From positions 124,001 through 188,000 of the forward strand of contig NZ_JAFFZW010000009.1 in assembly GCF_017826695.1 (NCBI RefSeq): a stretch of DNA of 64,000 nucleotides, written 5' to 3'. Of this stretch, positions 8,527 through 16,942 are shown in pieces. The position numbers and the translations under genes are program-made. Source of the stretch: Pseudomonas alliivorans (GTDB lineage: Bacteria > Pseudomonadota > Gammaproteobacteria > Pseudomonadales > Pseudomonadaceae). The notes beneath the pieces are model-generated. The model ran no database searches and was not told where the DNA came from. It saw nothing but the letters and a program-made list of their open reading frames with translations. Each line of letters opens with the position of its first letter. The stretch's first letter is position 1.

Positions 8527-8867
8527 CAGTGGCGTCATGACACATCAAGACTGGGCATCGGCGGCAAACATCAGTATGCTGTCCGCCATCCAAAGCATCG
8601 CCGCCCCGCAGCGATGCCACAGCACGGCAGATGACACACCTGCCCTGCTCTCTTATCAGCATTCCTCGCGAATGCACCTTTTGCAGGCGATTGCGGTTTA
8701 CCAAAAATAGACCAAGATTGCCCACGAGAAGCCGGCCACAAGCCGGCTTTTTAACGCCTGCTGAAAGCCAGCGCCAAGGGAGGACACCTGTCCCAAAACC
8801 TGATATTGGTGCGTTCACCGGCGATAGAAAGGTACGATCTATTCCTTATTTCGCTGAGACGGATTTC
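8527..8867. other. Intergenic region between the regulator and the phosphatase
   Basis: A 57-codon open frame starting at ATG 8537 resembles no family I know and lacks a ribosome-binding site, so I do not call it. A terminator-like hairpin lies at 8730-8752. Nothing else is recognised. Confidence 0.4.
8730..8752 (+). terminator. Rho-independent terminator
   Basis: AGCCGGC and GCCGGCT form a seven-pair stem around CACAA and are followed by TTTTT. It probably ends the transcript of the CI-like regulator. Confidence 0.75.
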
Positions 8868-9467
8868 ATGCATTTATACATCGTGCGGCATGGTGAAACC
8901 TGGGCTAATGCCGAACGTCGATACCTTGGATCTCTTGATCCAGAACTTAACACTCTAGGCCGCCAGCAAGCTCAAACGCTTTGCGAGCAATTACCCGCAA
9001 GCCTCGATGTACTTGTCGTTTCTCCACGCCTCAGGGCAGTACAAACCGCGAATATTCTGAACGAACGCCTGAAGCTCTCGCCTGAAATAATGGACTGCTT
9101 CAGAGAGCGGGATGTCGGCGTTTTCGAGGGGCTGACCCAAGGCGATGCCATAAAGCGCTATCCGCAACTCTGGTCGCAGAACATCACTCGACTTTGGGAC
9201 GCTGGGCCGACCGATGGTGAGTCGATCTCTGACGTTGTGAAACGAGTGCGAGACGGTTTAGCTGAACTGGAATCCAAATATCCCTCCAAAACTGTTTTGC
9301 TTGTAGCACACGGCTTCGTTGCAAAAGTAGTCCGGGCACTGGCCACAGGAGACTTTTCAGACTTCTACGAATGGCAGCTTTCAAACGGTAACATGCTGTT
9401 TTTACGAAATTTCAATATACCTACATACGATCTTGAAACTCTGAGGCGCTCTCTACCCGTAGCGTGA
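8868..9467 (+). CDS. Histidine phosphatase family protein (phosphoglycerate mutase-like)
   Basis: 199 residues from the ATG at 8868; an upstream in-frame start is possible but everything before MHLYIVRHGE lacks family resemblance. The phospho-accepting histidine is H8 in RHGE, the second catalytic histidine is H148 in LLVAHGF, and the acidic residue lies in FRERDVGVFEG. It is a cytosolic phosphatase of unknown substrate; SixA, CobC and alkaline-phosphatase-like branches cannot be separated by eye. Codon use is clearly richer in A+T than the neighbours (many AAA, GAA, TTA, ATA codons), and an IS66 remnant lies 12 bases downstream, which suggests acquisition by transfer. Confidence 0.87.
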   Translation: MHLYIVRHGETWANAERRYLGSLDPELNTLGRQQAQTLCEQLPASLDVLVVSPRLRAVQTANILNERLKLSPEIMDCFRERDVGVFEGLTQGDAIKRYPQLWSQNITRLWDAGPTDGESISDVVKRVRDGLAELESKYPSKTVLLVAHGFVAKVVRALATGDFSDFYEWQLSNGNMLFLRNFNIPTYDLETLRRSLPVA

Positions 9468-9479
9468 TGCGGACTGCTG

Positions 9480-9905
9480 TCAGCTTTGAGGCAGCAGCTC
9501 AGTAATCTCACTTGCCCGCTGCGTCGTTAGAGGAATCAGCACATCCTTCAAGGATGCATACGGATCATGCCTATTCAAGCACACAGACTGAATCAAGCTC
9601 ATGATCGCTTTCGCTTGTGTGCCGCTGCGCAGCGACCCAGCAAACAACCCGTTGGAGCGCCCAAGTGTCCACGGGCTGATCTGGTTTTCGACATGGTCGT
9701 TGTCGATAGGCGCAGCTACGTCGTCCAGGTAGCGGGGCAGCGCTACCCAGCTTTTAAGGCTGTAATCCGGGGCTTTAGCCGTTTCTGATCCGTTGGGCAC
9801 CAGATCACGCTGCCAGCCCTGACCGCTATGACTGAAGCCTGTCGGTAACCGCACGTCCGTCCGCATATGAAAGTAGCCCGATACGTCGGCCACTAATCCG
9901 TACAT
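9480..9905 (-). mobile_element. IS66-family transposase (TnpC) C-terminal remnant
   Basis: A 141-codon frame ends in the familiar IS66 transposase tail. Recognisable blocks are DYSLKSWVALPRYLDD, PIDNDHVENQISPWTLGRSN, LFAGSLRSGTQAKAIMSLIQS and DPYASLKDVLIPLTTQRASEI. Substitutions within the blocks and the loss of the N-terminal three quarters show a decayed fragment that cannot transpose. Similarity is clear from about 9480 to 9840; the first 25 residues of the frame are unrelated sequence. Neither terminal inverted repeat was located. Confidence 0.85.
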
Positions 9906-10765
9906 TCACCTGCCCGTTCAAGATCCCGGTCTCTCCAGAGCCTCCAGACGCTGTCCCACCCGGCCTCATGATTCACGCCCTCAACCACGACCAATCGATT
10001 ACATACGCCACTGCGCAACCGCTCGCGATACGTTTGCGCCAGCGCCGTCGGAACGACCTTATCCAGCGTCCCTGAAAAATGCCGCTGAGGGATGCCGGCC
10101 AACCGACGCTGGTAATCCAGAGGATCAAGCGAGCCTGCAAGAGGTGTCAGATTGTGAGTGTGTGCCCACAACCGTGGGCTTAGGTTGCCTGCGAGCGTCT
10201 GGACTTGGGTCACGTCATCGCGCTGAGCAGCCAGCAACAGCGCCAGAGCGCCCCCACCGGAGTAGCCGACCAGTTCGAACGACTGATTGCCGTAACGCTG
10301 TTTCAGAAGGTCGAGTGCGTGACTGAGGCTGGTAACGACTTCCTGCGAGAAACGTCGATCTGTCCAGAGCGCTGTCTTGCAGTCAGGCGAGGTGACGAAC
10401 TGGCAGGGTCGTGCGAGGTAGGCATTGGGTGTCGGGTCGTCGATTGCGAGGCGCGGCACCAGTAACTTTCGGGGGCTGGGGTCGAGGCTGGGTTGGGTCG
10501 CGGTGGCCCAGGCGTGACCGTCACCCTCGAGGTAAACGCGCAGACGCCTCGCAGGCTGGACACCCGTCGGTAGCAGCGCAGCCAGCGCAGCCAGCGCAAA
10601 CGGCTGGCCGGGCAGGATTTGCAGTTGTCGACCGTGCTCATCAGCCAGCTGTTGCAGCGCCTGACGTGGCGATTGGCAGCCTGCGATGAGGGCGCTGACC
10701 AGCAGCGCCATCAACGTCTGAAGGCAAACGCCCCAGCGGTGAGGGCTGGGGCGCAGGTGGATCAT
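9893..10765 (-). CDS. Lipoprotein with alpha/beta-hydrolase fold
   Basis: 290 residues. A lipoprotein signal peptide ends at LIAGC, giving an acylated cysteine at about residue 30. The nucleophile elbow GYSGGGALALLL puts serine near 169; SGTLDKVVP holds the likely aspartate and GVNHEAGW the histidine. It is probably anchored to the periplasmic face of the outer membrane. The start ATG overlaps the stop codon of the autotransporter gene by one base, so translation is coupled. The substrate is unknown; esterase or lipase activity is plausible. Confidence 0.85.
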   Translation of the reverse strand: MIHLRPSPHRWGVCLQTLMALLVSALIAGCQSPRQALQQLADEHGRQLQILPGQPFALAALAALLPTGVQPARRLRVYLEGDGHAWATATQPSLDPSPRKLLVPRLAIDDPTPNAYLARPCQFVTSPDCKTALWTDRRFSQEVVTSLSHALDLLKQRYGNQSFELVGYSGGGALALLLAAQRDDVTQVQTLAGNLSPRLWAHTHNLTPLAGSLDPLDYQRRLAGIPQRHFSGTLDKVVPTALAQTYRERLRSGVCNRLVVVEGVNHEAGWDSVWRLWRDRDLERAGECTD

Positions 10766-13059
10766 CAGAAGTCGTAACGCACTTTTGCCGAGAACACGTC
10801 GGCATCGAAATCCGACTTGCCGATGTAGTCGTAATTCAAGCCTAAGGTGATCGCGCCCAGTTTGTAGTCCGCACCTATGCCAGCCTCGTAGCTGTCACGT
10901 ACCGCCTTGGCACCGCTGGTCACGAACGGCGTACTGCCCAGCAGGAAGGTCGATGTGCTCTTGGCCTCGTCGGCGGCGAAATCGTGATACGCCATCAGCC
11001 TGGCTTGCGGCTCCAGCGTGCCCGCGCCGAGAACGAAGCTGCCCGCTACGCGCATGCCCGCGCCCAGTTCGATAGCCTCGTAGCGTTGATCTTCGACCTT
11101 CAACGCAGCCGACGAGTTTTTCTCGCGATAGCCGTCGATGTTCACCTGGCTGTAACGCGCGGCCAGTCGTGGCTCGATCAGTGTTTGCGGGGTGACATGG
11201 TAGGTGTAGCCGCCCACCAGATTCAGGCCCAGCAGGTCGCTGTCATAGTCCGATTTGGCACGAGTACCGGCGATGCTGCGCTTGCCCTGGTTGTCGTTGA
11301 GGCCATAGGTCAGGCTTGCATCGACGAAGTAGTTATCCAACTCGAAACCGCTGTACAGGGTGAACGCATGGCTATCGACTTCGGTCTTGTTGCCGCTTTT
11401 GCCATTCACGTCGGTATTGATGAAGCTGTACGCCAGACCCAAAGTCAGGTTTTCGTTCAGCTTGCCGTCTGCACCAACCGCAACACCGTGGCTATAAGCG
11501 TTATAGCCCGCCACACCATCGCGCTGGCCTTGAGTGGCGTCGCTGTAGAGAGACTGGACCCATACGCCCGCTTCCTTGAAGCCCTCACCCGAAGACGCAC
11601 CGCGTATCGAGCTGGTACGGCTACCGGTGACGCCGCTGATCAGGCTCTGACTGGTGGTCGCGGCACGGGTTGCGCCGCCGTTGATTTCCGGTGTCAGTTG
11701 CGAAGCCAGCTTCGCAACTTGAGCTTCATCAGCGTTCAGCAGGGCTTGTTTGAACGGATCGCTATCGTTCATTTTGCCAATAATGCTGTCATCGACGAGC
11801 TTGACCAGTGTTTTCTGGCTGTTGGTCGAACCACCATTGTCTGTGACGATCTGGGCAACCTGTTCCCTGCCTTTGGCCGTCACCACAGCCACCACTTGAG
11901 TGCCGCTGACGGTGTAGCTGTCAACGTTGAGCAGCGCCGATGTGCTGACGACATCGAGCTTGCCGTTCGGATCGACCTTCATGCCATCGTTGGCAAGCAG
12001 ATCAATTCGGCCTGCTTCGAGCAGTTTGTAGGTGGTGCCCTTGGCGTTGAAATCCTCCCCCTTGGCGGCCAGTCTGATCTGGGCACCTGGCTCGAACTGA
12101 GCGACGTCGGTGACTCTCAGCACGGCAGTATTCACGTTGGTGGCACTGCTGAGATTCAGGGCCAGCGCAGCGTTGCCCGCGACGTTAAGGCTGCCATTGA
12201 TGCTGGTGTGCGGAGCTTCCAGAGTAAAGGTCGTCGCCGGGCTGCCCGTATCGCCTACGAGGATGAAACCATCCTTTTTCAGACGGATGTTGTAGCCGTC
12301 AGTGCTGGTATTGGTCGCAGTGAAGGACGTGTCACCTTCCAGTTCAATATTACTCAGGTCTATCAGGTTGCCGACGACGACGCTGCCCTTGCGCAGGATC
12401 AGTTCGACCGGACGGTTGCTTGCCGACGCATCGATGGCCTTATCGGCAGAAATGATCGAGCCGTTGTTGAAGATATTGAAGTCGCCTCGTTCGATAAACC
12501 ACGGCTGGGCGTTCGGCAAGTTGAAGCGAGTATTACCGATGGCAATGGCGGTACCCTGCCCGCGTATAGCCCCGTCGTTGGTCAGGTGTGTCGTGTGGCC
12601 GGTGAAGCTGGCGCCGTCGATCCGCACACCTTCAGCGCTCTCGCCTGTAGCGACGATGGTGCTCTGGTTGCTGAAATAGCCGAGTTCTGCAAACGCACCC
12701 GAGTTGCTGGTGGTCAGGTCAATGCCGGTTGCGCCCTTGCCGGACACCTCGATCTGGCCACGGTTGAACAGGCTGCCGACGATCTTGCCGCCTTCTACGC
12801 TGACACCCTTTACCCCTTCGCCGCTGCTGGTGATCGCGGTGTTGAGGATCAGGTCCTTGTCGACTCTAGAGCCGTTGAGATCGACGATATTCTGTAAACC
12901 GCTCCCGCTGTAACTCCCGCTCATGTCGAGGTTGCCCGTGTGAGTCTGGCCCTGGCTTTTGAAGCCGGCATTGGTCAGTTGAACGGCTTCGGCGAATGCG
13001 GGCATCGCGTAGGCAGCCACCGAGAGGGCAAGCAGTGTTTTGCGGAGTACTGGGATCAC
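10765..13059 (-). CDS. Autotransporter outer-membrane beta-barrel protein (type Va secretion)
   Basis: 764 residues from a GTG start preceded by AAAGGAATGATCT. A signal peptide (cleavage after AMPAFA, near residue 23) leads a beta-helical passenger of about 450 residues with repeated turns such as NRGQIEVSGKGATGIDL and LTNDGAIRGQGTAIAIG. A linker follows, then a C-terminal autotransporter barrel from about residue 500 to 764, starting at AGVWVQSLYSDA and ending in an aromatic pattern KVRYDF. The passenger has no protease triad that I can see; it is of the simple adhesin-like kind. It is co-translated with the lipoprotein hydrolase and divergent from the yghU gene. Confidence 0.93.
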   Translation of the reverse strand: MIPVLRKTLLALSVAAYAMPAFAEAVQLTNAGFKSQGQTHTGNLDMSGSYSGSGLQNIVDLNGSRVDKDLILNTAITSSGEGVKGVSVEGGKIVGSLFNRGQIEVSGKGATGIDLTTSNSGAFAELGYFSNQSTIVATGESAEGVRIDGASFTGHTTHLTNDGAIRGQGTAIAIGNTRFNLPNAQPWFIERGDFNIFNNGSIISADKAIDASASNRPVELILRKGSVVVGNLIDLSNIELEGDTSFTATNTSTDGYNIRLKKDGFILVGDTGSPATTFTLEAPHTSINGSLNVAGNAALALNLSSATNVNTAVLRVTDVAQFEPGAQIRLAAKGEDFNAKGTTYKLLEAGRIDLLANDGMKVDPNGKLDVVSTSALLNVDSYTVSGTQVVAVVTAKGREQVAQIVTDNGGSTNSQKTLVKLVDDSIIGKMNDSDPFKQALLNADEAQVAKLASQLTPEINGGATRAATTSQSLISGVTGSRTSSIRGASSGEGFKEAGVWVQSLYSDATQGQRDGVAGYNAYSHGVAVGADGKLNENLTLGLAYSFINTDVNGKSGNKTEVDSHAFTLYSGFELDNYFVDASLTYGLNDNQGKRSIAGTRAKSDYDSDLLGLNLVGGYTYHVTPQTLIEPRLAARYSQVNIDGYREKNSSAALKVEDQRYEAIELGAGMRVAGSFVLGAGTLEPQARLMAYHDFAADEAKSTSTFLLGSTPFVTSGAKAVRDSYEAGIGADYKLGAITLGLNYDYIGKSDFDADVFSAKVRYDF

Positions 13060-13403
13060 AGATCATTCCTTTAACAGCGTAGTGGACAAGCTTCCGTGCG
13101 TGGTGGGACCTGACTGTAATAGCGGGTAGTAGTGGCGCGCAGAAGAGCGCGGCGAGGATACAGAAATGCCATCACAATGGCATCACTTATTTGACGTCAT
13201 AAAAACGGCAACAGCCTGTACGCGAGACCGCGAGTAAATAAAATAAATTACGTCATCCGCGATTTGTGCAGCAATCTGCTGCACAACAGAACAGCACGCC
13301 CTTGCAGACAGGGATGTCTGGAATCGAACGCCTGACACCGTTTTCAACTCATACCTTCAGCATCAACGATGATTTCCTCACACCCTTCAATGAGGCCTCC
13401 TGC
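13060..13403. promoter_or_regulatory. Divergent promoter region of the autotransporter and yghU genes
   Basis: No gene is visible. It contains TGACGTCAT at 13192 and TTACGTCAT at 13248, a short inverted repeat (TGCCAT and ATGGCA around 13167-13182), and a perfect 23-base palindrome at 13264-13286 with ten-base arms TTGTGCAGCA and TGCTGCACAA. The middle is rich in A+T. These are suitable sites for one or more repressors. Confidence 0.5.
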
Positions 13404-14246
13404 ATGACTGACACTCCCTACACACCGCCCAAGGTCTGGCAGCACGAAGCTGCGTCAGGCGGCACCTTTGCCAGCATCAATCGTCCCACAGCCGGCCCTA
13501 CGCACGACAAGGAACTGCCGGTGGGCAAGCATCCGTTGCAGCTGTATTCGCTGGCCACGCCGAACGGCGTCAAGGTCACCATCATGCTGGAAGAGCTGCT
13601 GGAGCTGGGCCACAGCGGCGCGGAATACGATGCATGGCTGATCAAGATATCCGAGGGTGATCAGTTCTCCAGCGGGTTTGTCGGGGTCAATCCGAATTCG
13701 AAGATCCCTGCGCTGCTGGATCGCAGTCACGACACGCCAGTGCGTGTGTTCGAGTCCGGGTCGATTCTGCTGTACCTCGCGGAGAAGTTTTCCAGCTTCC
13801 TGCCTGCCGATCCTGCCGGGCGGACCGAGACGCTTAACTGGCTGTTCTGGCAGATGGGTGCAGCGCCTTATCTGGGCGGCGGTTTCGGGCATTTCTACGC
13901 TTACGCACCTGAGAAGCTGGAGTACCCGATCAACCGTTTCGCGATGGAAGCCAAGCGTCAGCTGGACGTGCTGAACCGTCGCCTCGGAGAAAGCCGCTAT
14001 CTGGCGGGCGACACTTACACCATCGCCGACATCGCCGTCTGGCCCTGGTATGGCGCGCTGGTGCAGAACAAGGTGTATTCAGCGGCTGAATTCCTGTCGG
14101 TGCACGAATACCCGAACCTGATTCGCTGGACCGAAGAAATCGCGGCACGGCCTGCCGTTATACGCGGCAAGAAGGTCAACCGCACCTGGGGCGAGGAATC
14201 GGAGCAGGTTCCGGAGCGTCATCAGGCATCCGATCTGTACAAATAG
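13404..14246 (+). CDS. yghU: Glutathione S-transferase family disulfide-bond oxidoreductase YghU
   Basis: 280 residues from ATG 13404, which aligns with the start of E. coli YghU (MTDN/MTDT, then a KVW motif). The thioredoxin-like N-terminal domain carries LYSLATPNGVKVTIMLEE with the glutathione-contacting threonine and asparagine of the Nu-class, then NPNSKIPAL and FESGSILLYLAEKF. The alpha-helical C-terminal domain contains GAAPYLGGGFGHFYAYAPEKLEYPINRF. E. coli YghU has disulfide reductase activity toward 2-hydroxyethyl disulfide and binds two glutathiones. Upstream in-frame codons from 13266 lack homology and are not included. Confidence 0.93.
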   Translation: MTDTPYTPPKVWQHEAASGGTFASINRPTAGPTHDKELPVGKHPLQLYSLATPNGVKVTIMLEELLELGHSGAEYDAWLIKISEGDQFSSGFVGVNPNSKIPALLDRSHDTPVRVFESGSILLYLAEKFSSFLPADPAGRTETLNWLFWQMGAAPYLGGGFGHFYAYAPEKLEYPINRFAMEAKRQLDVLNRRLGESRYLAGDTYTIADIAVWPWYGALVQNKVYSAAEFLSVHEYPNLIRWTEEIAARPAVIRGKKVNRTWGEESEQVPERHQASDLYK

Positions 14247-14363
14247 GGCGTCACGCGGCGCTGATGCGATGCTTGAAACGGCATCACATCAGTGCCGACA
14301 CGATGGCCAACATCGCTTAACCTTATGCACTGTTGATCCGCCATCTCACACCCGGAGTTCCAC

Positions 14364-15530
14364 ATGCCGCACGACAAAGACCCTCGCGCCCACACCGCCC
14401 TGTCGCAACGCGGCCGCAGTGCCGGGAGCGGACCGGGGTTGTCGGTCAACCCGCCGGTCGTACGAATCAGCACGGTCCTGTTCGACAGCCTCGCCAGCCT
14501 GCGTGAGGCTGAAGTGCGGACGGCCGGCCCGGAACGCTCTCTGACCTACGGTGCCAATGGCAACCCGACGGCGTTCGCCTTGCAGGATCTGATCAGCGAA
14601 CTTGAGGGCGCCCATGGCACCTGCCTGTATCCCACCGGGCTGGCGGCGGTGGCACAGATGTTTCAATCGTTTTTGCGTCCGGGCGATCATGTGCTGATAA
14701 CCGAGTCGGTCTACGGACCGGTACGGCGCCTGGCAAAAACCATGCTGACGGCATTCGACATCGAATTCGATTATTACGCTGCAAATGGCAGCGACATCGA
14801 ATCCCTGATCAAACCCAACACGCGCATGGTCTACGCCGAAGTGCCCGGTTCGCTGACCTTCGACATGTGTGACCTGCCTGCGCTCTCGCGACTGTGCAAA
14901 GCGAAAAAGCTGCTGCTGGCTGTGGATAACTCGTGGGGCTCGGGCGTGTTGTTCAAGCCGCTGGAACTGGGGGCGGACATTTCGCTGATGGCGCTGACCA
15001 AGTACGTCGCCGGGCACTCGGACGTGATGATGGGCAGTGTCAGCGTCACCGAAGCCCATTGGAAAACCCTCAAGACCATGAATACTGCGGTTGGCAACAC
15101 GGTCAGCCCGGACGATGCGTATCTGGTGCTGCGCGGCGCTCGCAGTCTGGCGGCGCGTATGGCGATGCATGAGCGTCATGCCCTGCAGGTTGCACAATGG
15201 CTGCTGGAGCAACCGCAGGTGGCGCGTGTGCTGTATCCGGCGCTGGAGAATGACCCGGGCCATGCCATCTGGAAGCGGGATTTTCACGGCTGCAACGGTT
15301 TGCTCAGTTTTGAATTCAAGACAACTGACAGGCAGGTGCTCGACCGTTTCGTCGGTGCTCTGAAGCTGTTCGGGATCGGTTATTCGTGGGGCGGCTTCGA
15401 AAGCCTTGTCACGGAGATTGAACAGCATGGCCCTGATCGCGGAAACGGCCCGATGCTGCGCCTGCAGATCGGCCTGGAAAGTCCGGACGACCTGATCGCA
15501 GACCTGCGGTCCGGTTTCGCGGCAGCCTGA
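14364..15530 (+). CDS. metC: PLP-dependent cystathionine beta-lyase-type enzyme
   Basis: 388-residue Cys/Met-metabolism PLP enzyme. The Schiff-base lysine is K213 in ALTKYVAGHSDVMMG. The PLP aspartate lies in LLAVDNSWGSG and the phosphate-binding tyrosine region in YGANGNPTAFALQDLI. The EGAHGTCLYPTGLAA stretch and the C-terminal SWGGFESL are typical of the MetC branch that converts cystathionine to homocysteine, pyruvate and ammonia. The family also contains cysteine desulfhydrases, so the preferred substrate is not certain. It is a monocistronic gene in a conserved place. Confidence 0.87.
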   Translation: MPHDKDPRAHTALSQRGRSAGSGPGLSVNPPVVRISTVLFDSLASLREAEVRTAGPERSLTYGANGNPTAFALQDLISELEGAHGTCLYPTGLAAVAQMFQSFLRPGDHVLITESVYGPVRRLAKTMLTAFDIEFDYYAANGSDIESLIKPNTRMVYAEVPGSLTFDMCDLPALSRLCKAKKLLLAVDNSWGSGVLFKPLELGADISLMALTKYVAGHSDVMMGSVSVTEAHWKTLKTMNTAVGNTVSPDDAYLVLRGARSLAARMAMHERHALQVAQWLLEQPQVARVLYPALENDPGHAIWKRDFHGCNGLLSFEFKTTDRQVLDRFVGALKLFGIGYSWGGFESLVTEIEQHGPDRGNGPMLRLQIGLESPDDLIADLRSGFAAA

Positions 15531-15656
15531 CCCCCAGCGACTAGCCTGATGGTGCAACAGCGCTGTCATTCGGTCACCGAACAGATCACCGTCATTTGCC
15601 CCACGGGCGTCGCTCTGCTAGTGTCGCCCGGTTTAATCTCTACCGGAAATGCCCTC

Positions 15657-15902
15657 ATGGCCCGCAAGAAAGCTGCACTGGATTTCGAACAGTCCCTCGC
15701 TGATCTGCAAACGCTGGTAGAGCGACTGGAGAATGGCGAGTTGTCACTGGAAGACTCCCTCACCGCCTTCGAACAGGGCGTGCGCCTGACGCGCGACTGT
15801 CAGAGCGCTCTGACCGCTGCCGAGCAGAAGGTTCAGGTGCTGCTGGAGCGCGACGGTGAACTGGCCGAAGAGCCTTTCGACGATGCGGAATTGCCTGAAT
15901 GA
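15657..15902 (+). CDS. xseB: Exodeoxyribonuclease VII small subunit
   Basis: 81 residues from ATG 15657. The protein is the all-helical small subunit of exonuclease VII, which binds XseA and degrades single-stranded DNA. The family pattern is plain: FEQSLADLQTLVERLENGELSLEDSL, then FEQGVRLTRDCQ and a C-terminal acidic tail. The longer open frame back to 15549 is unrelated. Its stop overlaps the ispA start by four bases, and the order xseB-ispA-dxs is the standard gammaproteobacterial operon. Confidence 0.96.
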   Translation: MARKKAALDFEQSLADLQTLVERLENGELSLEDSLTAFEQGVRLTRDCQSALTAAEQKVQVLLERDGELAEEPFDDAELPE

Positions 15903-16786
15903 TTGCGAACTATCAAGCGCAAAGTCAGGCCCGCGTCAACGCGGCGCTTGAAGGTCTGTTTCAAGCCCCAACTCCTGAATTGACCCGCCTCTACGACGCC
16001 ATGCGCTACAGCGTGATGAATGGCGGCAAACGCGTGCGCCCGTTGCTGGCCTATGCCGCCTGTGAGGCACTGGGTGGTGTTGCGGAAGATGCCAATGGCG
16101 CGGCCTGCGCGGTCGAACTGATCCACGCCTATTCGCTGGTCCACGATGACCTGCCCGCAATGGACGATGACGATCTGCGTCGCGGCCAGCCCACGACCCA
16201 CAAGGCGTTTGACGAAGCCTGTGCGATTCTGGCGGGCGATGGTTTGCAAAGCCTGGCCTTTACCGCGCTGCTGGCACCGCACCTGACCTCGCGCGATGCA
16301 GAGACGCGTCTGCAGATGGCCAGCACCCTGGCGACGGCTGCCGGTCCGGCCGGCATGGTGGGTGGTCAGGCGATCGATCTGGGTTCTGTGGGTCTGAAGC
16401 TGGATCAGGCAGCACTGGAATACATGCATCGCCACAAGACCGGCGCACTGATCGAAGCCAGTGTCCGGCTTGGCGCACTGGCCAGTGGCCGTGCCGACCA
16501 GACTCAACTTGATGCGCTTCAGGTGTATGCCCGAGCCGTAGGTCTGGCTTTTCAAGTGCAGGACGACATTCTCGACGTGGAAAGTGACACCGCCACCCTC
16601 GGCAAACGCCAAGGTGCCGATATCGCCCGTGACAAGCCGACCTACCCGGCCCTGCTGGGGCTTGAAGCCGCCAAGGACTACGCCCTGGAGCTACGCGATC
16701 AGGCACTGACTGCACTAGACTTGTTCAGTAACGCAGCAGAACCTCTGCGCGAACTGGCCCGCTACATCGTTGAACGCCGTCACTGA
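15899..16786 (+). CDS. ispA: (2E,6E)-farnesyl diphosphate synthase
   Basis: 295-residue all-alpha prenyltransferase that condenses IPP with DMAPP and GPP to make farnesyl diphosphate. The first aspartate-rich motif is DDLPAMDDDDLRRG (residues 83-96) and the second is QDDILDVESD (D222, D223). GGKRVRPLL near residue 42 binds the diphosphate of IPP. The ATG overlaps the xseB stop. It supplies precursors for undecaprenyl phosphate, quinones and heme O together with Dxs downstream. Confidence 0.96.
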   Translation: MIANYQAQSQARVNAALEGLFQAPTPELTRLYDAMRYSVMNGGKRVRPLLAYAACEALGGVAEDANGAACAVELIHAYSLVHDDLPAMDDDDLRRGQPTTHKAFDEACAILAGDGLQSLAFTALLAPHLTSRDAETRLQMASTLATAAGPAGMVGGQAIDLGSVGLKLDQAALEYMHRHKTGALIEASVRLGALASGRADQTQLDALQVYARAVGLAFQVQDDILDVESDTATLGKRQGADIARDKPTYPALLGLEAAKDYALELRDQALTALDLFSNAAEPLRELARYIVERRH

Positions 16787-16942
16787 TCAGCATTACCGAC
16801 CATCGAAATCGGGTGAATCAACAGGGCTTCATCCGGTCACAGTCATCAGGTCCGGTCAGCCGGACGCCGCTGATGCACTTCATGGGCAGCTTGCGATGCA
16901 TAAGGTAAACTGCCGCCTCTTTTACTTATAACGATTCGCCTG

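Noticed and set aside
8537..8710. 57-codon frame after the CI-like regulator
   Set aside because: No ribosome-binding site, no family resemblance and a composition like non-coding sequence.
10984..12897. Plus-strand open frame of 637 codons
   Set aside because: Antisense to the autotransporter gene, which has clear homology, a signal peptide and a barrel domain.
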